Positions 46,321-51,022 of a stretch of DNA of 51,022 nt are shown piece after piece. Each line of letters starts with the position of its first letter. Position 1 is the stretch's first letter. A model generated the notes under the pieces. That model had not been told where the DNA came from, did no database searches, and saw only the letters and a list, made by a program, of their open reading frames with translations. The position numbers and the translations under genes were made by a program. The DNA comes from Massilia frigida (GTDB lineage: Bacteria; Pseudomonadota; Gammaproteobacteria; Burkholderiales; Burkholderiaceae_D), in the NCBI RefSeq assembly GCF_011682175.1, contig NZ_WHJG01000045.1, positions 1-51,022 on the forward strand. Reading direction: 5' to 3'.

Positions 46321-47676
46321 TTATTGGGTTTGTTTGCGCGCAATTGCGGGCGTAGCGGCAACTGCGCGCAAGCCGGCGCGCAGCGCTTCGCGCTCGTCGA
46401 TCACCAGGCCGCGCTGCTGGCGGTGCAGCAGGCCGACCCGGCTCTGGTCGAGCAGGCTGAGGTCGCGCAGCTCGTACGGTCCGCGCACGCCGGCCAGCAA
46501 GGCCGCGTCGTACGCCAGCTCGATGTTGCCGGCGCCCGGCTCAAGCCAGGCCGCCGAATGGGCCACCGCCACCGGCGCCATGGCGCCGTTGACCATGCCG
46601 TACAGGAGCGCGCGCACTTCATAGCGCCCGCCCGCGCCGACTTCCACGCCGAAGCGCGCGACCAGTTTGTCGGTCTGGTCGATCAGGTTGACGTTGCCGT
46701 CGAAACGGGCTTGCGGCATGGCGACCGCCACGCCCACGCGCAGCGAACGTTTGACGGTGGCGTTGCCGCTGCCCGCTTCCGCCGCCGCCCTCACCTCCCA
46801 CAGGCCCGGCGCCGGGTTTTCGTCGGCGTCGAGCAGGTGACGCGCTGTGAGCATGCCGTCGCGGCCGCGCTTGAACTCCAGCGGAAAAGTGCGTCCGGCG
46901 GGCGAGACCAGCACGGCGGCCATCTTGTCGAGGGTGCGGCGTTGTGCCGCGCCGCGCAGCGCGGACGGTTCCAGGGCATCGGCATGGATCACCAGTTCCT
47001 GGCCATGGAGGTAATGAACCGCATCGGTGCGCAGGGTCAGCGCGACCGTGCTTGCCGGCTCGACGACATTGACCAGGTAGCGCGCACCCGCATCGGCGGC
47101 GGGTGCATCGGCGCGCAGCGTGAAGCTGCCCGCGCCCAGCGATGGATGCAGGCGGAACGCCGAGGTGCCTTGGGCGAAGCCATGGCCGGCCTTGGCCAGG
47201 CGGTCGGCGTCGACCAGCATGTCCATGCCGGTACCGTTATTAAAATCCTTGCCCTGGGCGGTGCGCACGCGGATGGCACGCGGGTCGATTGCCTTGACGC
47301 CGCGCGCGCTGGCCGCGCCGGTCGGATGGACCCGCACCACGGCCTGCGGCGCGCTGGTGCGGATCGCCACGCCGGCGGCCAGTTCGGCGGCGCTTACTTC
47401 GGTGTAGTACTCGCGGCTTTCGCCGACAAACGGCGCCGGTTTGGCCAGCGGCTGCGCGCCGGCGGCCCAGCTGACGGCGACCGCGTCGCGCCGGCCTTCG
47501 GGCGCGGCGATGGCAGTGGCCATGCTCAAGCGGCTGGACCGGGCCAGCGCGGCAGGTGCGGCAAGGTCGCCCGCCTGGGCCGGCAGCAGCTCCAGGCGGC
47601 TGGCGGCAACGGCGCTGCCGCACAGGGTGCCCAGCAAGACGGGCAGGAGGAAGGACAGTTGGTGTTTGGTAGGCAT
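46321..47676 (-). CDS. DUF4785-like exported protein
   Basis: A 451-aa protein with a signal peptide (MPTKHQLSFLLPVLLGTLCGSAVA). The mature part is beta-rich, with RYLVNVVEPASTVALTLRTD, FDGNVNLIDQTDKLVARFGV and a C-terminal YDAALLAGVRGPYELRDLSL, like Ig-type or carbohydrate-binding domains. I believe it fits DUF4785, with moderate certainty. It starts 14 bp after the lipase-like gene, so the two are probably one transcript and may form an enzyme/helper pair. Confidence 0.65.
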   Translation of the reverse strand: MPTKHQLSFLLPVLLGTLCGSAVAASRLELLPAQAGDLAAPAALARSSRLSMATAIAAPEGRRDAVAVSWAAGAQPLAKPAPFVGESREYYTEVSAAELAAGVAIRTSAPQAVVRVHPTGAASARGVKAIDPRAIRVRTAQGKDFNNGTGMDMLVDADRLAKAGHGFAQGTSAFRLHPSLGAGSFTLRADAPAADAGARYLVNVVEPASTVALTLRTDAVHYLHGQELVIHADALEPSALRGAAQRRTLDKMAAVLVSPAGRTFPLEFKRGRDGMLTARHLLDADENPAPGLWEVRAAAEAGSGNATVKRSLRVGVAVAMPQARFDGNVNLIDQTDKLVARFGVEVGAGGRYEVRALLYGMVNGAMAPVAVAHSAAWLEPGAGNIELAYDAALLAGVRGPYELRDLSLLDQSRVGLLHRQQRGLVIDEREALRAGLRAVAATPAIARKQTQ

Positions 47677-47690
47677 GTTGGTAGTCCCGG

Positions 47691-48563
47691 TTACAGATCG
47701 TTGCGCAGGAGAGCGTCGAGGCCGAAGCAAGGACGGCGGCTCTGGTTGTGCGACAGGGTTTCGCCGCCCAGCCTGGCCTTGTCCTGGAACCAGGTGCTGC
47801 CCGCGCCGGCCTGGCTGGCGCACGACAGGAAGCCGTCCGAGCAGGCCGGCAGCCAGGCCTGGGTGATTTCCAGCCCCAGCTGGGTGGGATAGCCGCCGCA
47901 ATAGCTGGCGCTGTCGAAGACCATGGTCTTGACGTCGGTGCCGACCACCGCATAGAAGTTCTTGGGCAGCGCCGGGCGCCCTGCCGTGCCGTACATCCAG
48001 GTGGCGTTGTAGTTCGCCATCCAGCTGACCTGCTGCATGCGCACCGCGTCCGACTGCTGGCCCAGCAGCCAGCCGAGCGAGGATTCGAAGACGTTGCCGC
48101 TGATGGTGGCGTCGGCCAGCGGAGTACCCAGCGACGATGGCGCCAGCGCGTTGACCCAGCGGATGGTCGTGATGATGCCGGGGAAGCGGCTGTCCTGGGT
48201 TGGGTTCGACATCAGCCAGCGCATCATGTTGCCGCCGTGGGAATGGGTTTCGACCACCAGGTCGGTGATGTTGTTGGCGGCGATGAAGGCGCTCAGCTGC
48301 TTGCCGAGACAACCGCTCGCTTCCGGTGCCCACGCGTACTTCGAGAAGTCGCAGGCCACGACCACGTACAGTGCGGGATTGGGCAAGCCCTTGCGGACCG
48401 CGTCGATCATCTCGCGGGTCCAGTATTCGTTGGTGGCGTCGGGGTGGTTGCCGGTGCCATGTACAAATGCCACGCCGGTGTTGCCGGCGCTCGCCGCCAC
48501 GGGAAAAGCGGCCGCCAGCGCCAGTGCACAAAGGCGCGCGCGCCATCGCTCGTTCAGAACCAT
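47691..48563 (-). CDS. Secreted alpha/beta-hydrolase, lipase-like
   Basis: A 290-aa exported protein (signal ending PVAASAG). GVAFVHGTGNHPDA is the oxyanion-loop strand (HGTG), and VVETHSHGGNMMRWL holds the nucleophile Ser in a HSHGG elbow (lipase pattern GxSxG with the first Gly replaced). SHNQSRRP near the end may supply His. It is first in the run of secreted-protein genes on this strand. Confidence 0.75.
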   Translation of the reverse strand: MVLNERWRARLCALALAAAFPVAASAGNTGVAFVHGTGNHPDATNEYWTREMIDAVRKGLPNPALYVVVACDFSKYAWAPEASGCLGKQLSAFIAANNITDLVVETHSHGGNMMRWLMSNPTQDSRFPGIITTIRWVNALAPSSLGTPLADATISGNVFESSLGWLLGQQSDAVRMQQVSWMANYNATWMYGTAGRPALPKNFYAVVGTDVKTMVFDSASYCGGYPTQLGLEITQAWLPACSDGFLSCASQAGAGSTWFQDKARLGGETLSHNQSRRPCFGLDALLRNDL

Positions 48564-48797
48564 GTTGTTGTCTCCCTGTTTTGATCGTAAGTCAGGCCCG
48601 GCCGGGCCATGGGTGGCCGGCCTCCGGTTACGCAGGGAAGGACAAGGTGACTCATCCGTCCGCGCATCGGGGACTGCTACGATGCATCAGACGGAGTTAC
48701 CGATTGAATACGGATAGATGATGCCGGCTCAAATGTATTAAAACTACAACAGCATTGGGCGACGGGAAAGCGGGAAAGGAGGCGGACGGGGTGTTAC

Positions 48798-49466
48798 TCA
48801 GGGCATCTTCATGCCGAAGCGTTCCAGGCGCGGCATCCAGTTACCGTCGATATCGGCCGACGCCAGGATGCGCTCGGCGCGCCCGATCAGCAGATGGCGC
48901 GGCACCATGCCCACCATGCGCGAGTCGGCGCTGCGGTCGCGGTTATCGCCCAGCATCATGAACTGGTCCCTGGGCACGGTCACCGGCCCGAAGTTGCGCA
49001 ACGCCATCAGTTGCGGGATGACCTGGATGCGGCGGCGGTGGCCGTCGAAGGTTTCGTCGATGCGCTGGGCGGCGACAGGGGCGGCGTGGGCAAGCGGCTC
49101 CATGGCCGTGCCGGCGGCCGCGTAACTGGCGCCCTGGCCGTTGATAATCAGCTGTTCGTCGCGCATTTCGACGATGTCGCCGGGCAGTGCCACCAGCCGC
49201 TTGATCAGGCGGGTGCCGTCCGTGGGCGACGAAAACGTCACCACATCGCCGCGCCGGGGCTCGCCCACGCGTGCCAGCACCACATCGGTCAGCGGAATCT
49301 TGACGTTGTACGCGAGCCGGTTGACGAAGACCACATCGCCTTCCAGCAGGCTGGGCCGCATCGACCCCGACGGAATCGGGTTCCAGTCCGCGATGGCGGT
49401 GCGGAAGACACCGAATAACAACAGAAACAGCAGCCAGCCTTTGTTCTCGCGCATCAGGTTTTTCAT
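48798..49466 (-). CDS. lepB: Signal peptidase I
   Basis: A 222-aa membrane enzyme that removes signal peptides at the periplasmic face. One N-terminal membrane segment (GWLLFLLLFGVFRTAI), then IPSGSMRPSLLEGD with catalytic Ser35, RLIKRLVALPGD with general-base Lys90, and FMMLGDNRDRSADSRMVGMV (box E). E. coli LepB has an extra N-terminal helix; this one lacks it, as accessory copies often do, so it may not be the only LepB in the genome. Confidence 0.93.
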   Translation of the reverse strand: MKNLMRENKGWLLFLLLFGVFRTAIADWNPIPSGSMRPSLLEGDVVFVNRLAYNVKIPLTDVVLARVGEPRRGDVVTFSSPTDGTRLIKRLVALPGDIVEMRDEQLIINGQGASYAAAGTAMEPLAHAAPVAAQRIDETFDGHRRRIQVIPQLMALRNFGPVTVPRDQFMMLGDNRDRSADSRMVGMVPRHLLIGRAERILASADIDGNWMPRLERFGMKMP

Positions 49467-49652
49467 ATCACCCTCCTCTGTAAGTGGTGAACAAAGTTAT
49501 ACGCCGACGATCTTTAGCGATGCTTAACGCCGGGCCCCGCTTGGTTGCGTGAACAATGTTGCTTGCCAAAAAGTTGTATTACTGCCAAAATCCACGCGAC
49601 GCTTTTCGCGCCCGGGCCACGCCCTACACCTCATAAGAACATCCTCATCAGC

Positions 49653-50255
49653 ATGAATACACGTCCGCTTTACCTCGCGCTCATCCTTGCCGGCCTCAGC
49701 GCCACGGCCCATGCGGGCCTGAACAAATGCAAGGGTGCGAATGGCCATTACACCTTCCAGAACGCACCGTGCGACCTGCCCAACGCGCGCCCGCACAAGA
49801 TGCCGACCCTGGCCGAACGCAACGCGCAGAGCAGGCTGGAACGCAAGCAGGAGCAACAAAAGGAGAAATACGCGGATGACCGCCCGGGCGCCAATTGGGA
49901 CCCGGCCCGTAAGCCCGGAGCCCCGCTGCCGCCGCTGACGCAGGCCGCGCCGCCGAGCGCGCCGGTAGTCGCGGCCAAATCCGCACCCGTACCGAAAGCC
50001 GCGCCTGGCGCGCCGGCCAAAAGCGAGAATCAGCAAAAGCTCGCTGCGGAGAAAATCGACGCCGAGAATGCGAAGATTCGGGCGAGCAACAAGGCGATTG
50101 AATGCACCAACGCGCGCCAGCAATTGACGCTGGTCCGCCGCGATGGGCGCGTCGTCCAGATCGACAAAAAGGGGGAGCGTCAGTATTTGGCGGACGAGAA
50201 TCGCAATGCAGCCATTGCCGATGCCGAGCGCAGCGTCGCCCGCGCTTGCGGATAA
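49653..50255 (+). CDS. DUF4124-like exported protein
   Basis: A 200-aa protein with signal peptide (LYLALILAGLSATAHA), then GLNKCKGANGHYTFQNAPC, the DUF4124-like start with two Cys. The middle is Pro/Ala-rich and Lys-rich (RLERKQEQQKEKYADD), the end a Lys/Asp-rich segment (RQYLADENRNAAIADAERS) close in layout to the gene at 39259-39777. The start at 49653 gives a proper signal; in-frame codons back to 49545 do not. No ribosome site is obvious. Confidence 0.75.
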   Translation: MNTRPLYLALILAGLSATAHAGLNKCKGANGHYTFQNAPCDLPNARPHKMPTLAERNAQSRLERKQEQQKEKYADDRPGANWDPARKPGAPLPPLTQAAPPSAPVVAAKSAPVPKAAPGAPAKSENQQKLAAEKIDAENAKIRASNKAIECTNARQQLTLVRRDGRVVQIDKKGERQYLADENRNAAIADAERSVARACG

Positions 50256-50314
50256 AATCATCCTGGAGCGCTGAACCTGGTTCTTGCCTGCTGCACGACA
50301 GGTGTCGGCATTAA

Positions 50315-50797
50315 CTACCCCAGGCAAACCAAGGTCATCGCTGTAAGGTTGATCAGCATGTGGGGCACGCATGCCGCCACGTACGCTTTACGGAGTGATT
50401 GGCTGCTCCAGTAAACATAAGCGTACGAGTATGCAAAAAAGGAACAGACGGTCCCAAAAAACCACGATACGGCAACTAGGCCATGTGCGCCTCCGAAAAT
50501 CATTGCGGATATGCCGGCGATAAGAAATGGTCGATGGAAATATTTGGAAAGAACCTGGATAGTCAGTCCGACCAGAAGTGTCTCAAAGAGTGGCGCAAAA
50601 AAAATGGCACCAAAAAATTCGGAGAATGTCGCCGAACGAGATGGTGGATCAAGCATGACGATGCCCAACTGCAGGGCGATTGAATCAGCTGCGACCGATA
50701 AGCAAAAAGAAAGAACCAGTGCTGTCGCATAGCTCAGCAAGCAGGTCTGCCATAGGCCGCAGGTCCTGAACTCTGGGGTTATGGAAATGGACGGCAT
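50315..50797 (-). CDS. CPBP family intramembrane protease
   Basis: A 160-aa polytopic protein. It has APLFETLLVGL (the EExxxR site reduced to one Glu), MIFGGAHGLVA (FxxxH) and VPHMLINLTA (HxxxN), the three CPBP/Abi motifs. Relatives cleave prenyl-processed or bacteriocin-related peptides. The first motif lacks the second Glu and the Arg, so activity is uncertain. The start at 50797 has AAAGG upstream. Low GC for the window. It is next to an IS66-type fragment. Confidence 0.7.
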   Translation of the reverse strand: MPSISITPEFRTCGLWQTCLLSYATALVLSFCLSVAADSIALQLGIVMLDPPSRSATFSEFFGAIFFAPLFETLLVGLTIQVLSKYFHRPFLIAGISAMIFGGAHGLVAVSWFFGTVCSFFAYSYAYVYWSSQSLRKAYVAACVPHMLINLTAMTLVCLG

Positions 50798-50911
50798 GGT
50801 TACCTTTGAGTAAGTGACGTGACGTATCGTCGCATTTAGAGCGTGCGAATGCCATACGGCATTTCCATAAACCAATTCCACCTTTGATCGCCATCAGTAA
50901 CTATTCAGCCG

Positions 50912-51022
50912 CTACGCAGTTGGCCTGATCGGATCGCCAGCAAATGCACGGCGCAGCACTTCCAGCATGCTGTGCCCTTGTTTGCGTAGGGTGTCGAGGC
51001 AGGAGCGGATGGTGCAGAAGTT
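50912..51022 (-). mobile_element. IS66-type transposase, C-terminal end (runs out of the window)
   Basis: The minus-strand frame reads FCTIRSCLDTLRKQGHSML and ends RRAFAGDPIRPTA before TAG (50912-50914). The STVRKQG..-like stretch followed by F.G.P is typical of the end of IS66-family TnpC transposases. Only about 36 codons are inside the window, so intactness cannot be judged. Confidence 0.55.

Noticed and set aside
46324-47892. 522-codon plus-strand frame opposite the DUF4785-like and lipase-like genes
   Set aside because: No signal peptide or motif; the opposite strand carries signal-peptide proteins with good spacing.

Overview
The window looks like a chromosomal segment of a beta-proteobacterium of the Oxalobacteraceae (Massilia/Duganella/Janthinobacterium-like). 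This rests on GC-rich codon use, the guaB-guaA and rnfH-ratA/smpB housekeeping block, and the style of the secreted-protein genes. The genus is inferred, not proven.

Layout. (1) 0.2-0.6 kb: a C-terminal scrap of an IS481-type transposase. (2) 0.6-29.1 kb, minus strand: one complete type VI secretion (T6SS) locus with all 13 core genes. The leading block is tssB-tssC-hcp (29.1-26.5 kb). Next comes an AT-richer block of four probable effector genes (26.2-21.5 kb). The long operon tssE-F-G-H-vgrG-MORN-DUF4280-(59-aa membrane protein)-SBP-symporter-symporter-tssJ-K-L-M-A (21.3-0.6 kb) follows, with many ATGA or short overlaps that imply translational coupling. (3) 29.35-32.65 kb, plus strand, divergent from tssB: a 1099-aa winged-helix/STAND-ATPase/TM/TPR protein, the likely local regulator, followed by a small unknown gene and a convergent second regulator-like gene. 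(4) 34.3-35.6 kb: a secreted PAN/metzincin/PAN protease. (5) 35.9-43.2 kb: guaA, guaB, a DUF4124 gene, rnfH, ratA, smpB, a Bcr/CflA-type exporter and dsbC. (6) 43.3-48.6 kb, minus strand: a row of secreted proteins (M19-like peptidase fragment, frameshifted Cys-rich repeat protein, zinc phospholipase C-like, DUF4785-like, lipase-like). (7) 48.8-50.9 kb: lepB, a second DUF4124-like gene and a CPBP membrane protease, ending in an IS66-type transposase C-terminus at the window edge.

Main observations. Three minus-strand promoters, in front of tssB, in front of tssE and in front of the papain-like effector gene, share one architecture: two direct TGTTAC copies 9 bp apart, then 14 bp after GTTACG a TACCAT/TACGAT -10-like box. 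The tssB and tssE copies are similar over 66 bp. This would tie sheath, baseplate/membrane complex and effector to one regulator, and the divergent winged-helix STAND protein is the obvious candidate. The T6SS operon also carries an unusual three-gene module (a solute-binding protein plus two DAACS-type symporters, one lacking the conserved acidic residue). The effector block contains several Cys-His (papain-superfamily-like) proteins, two of which share a C-terminal domain of about 115 aa that I do not recognise. All functional statements come from reading motifs; no database search was run.
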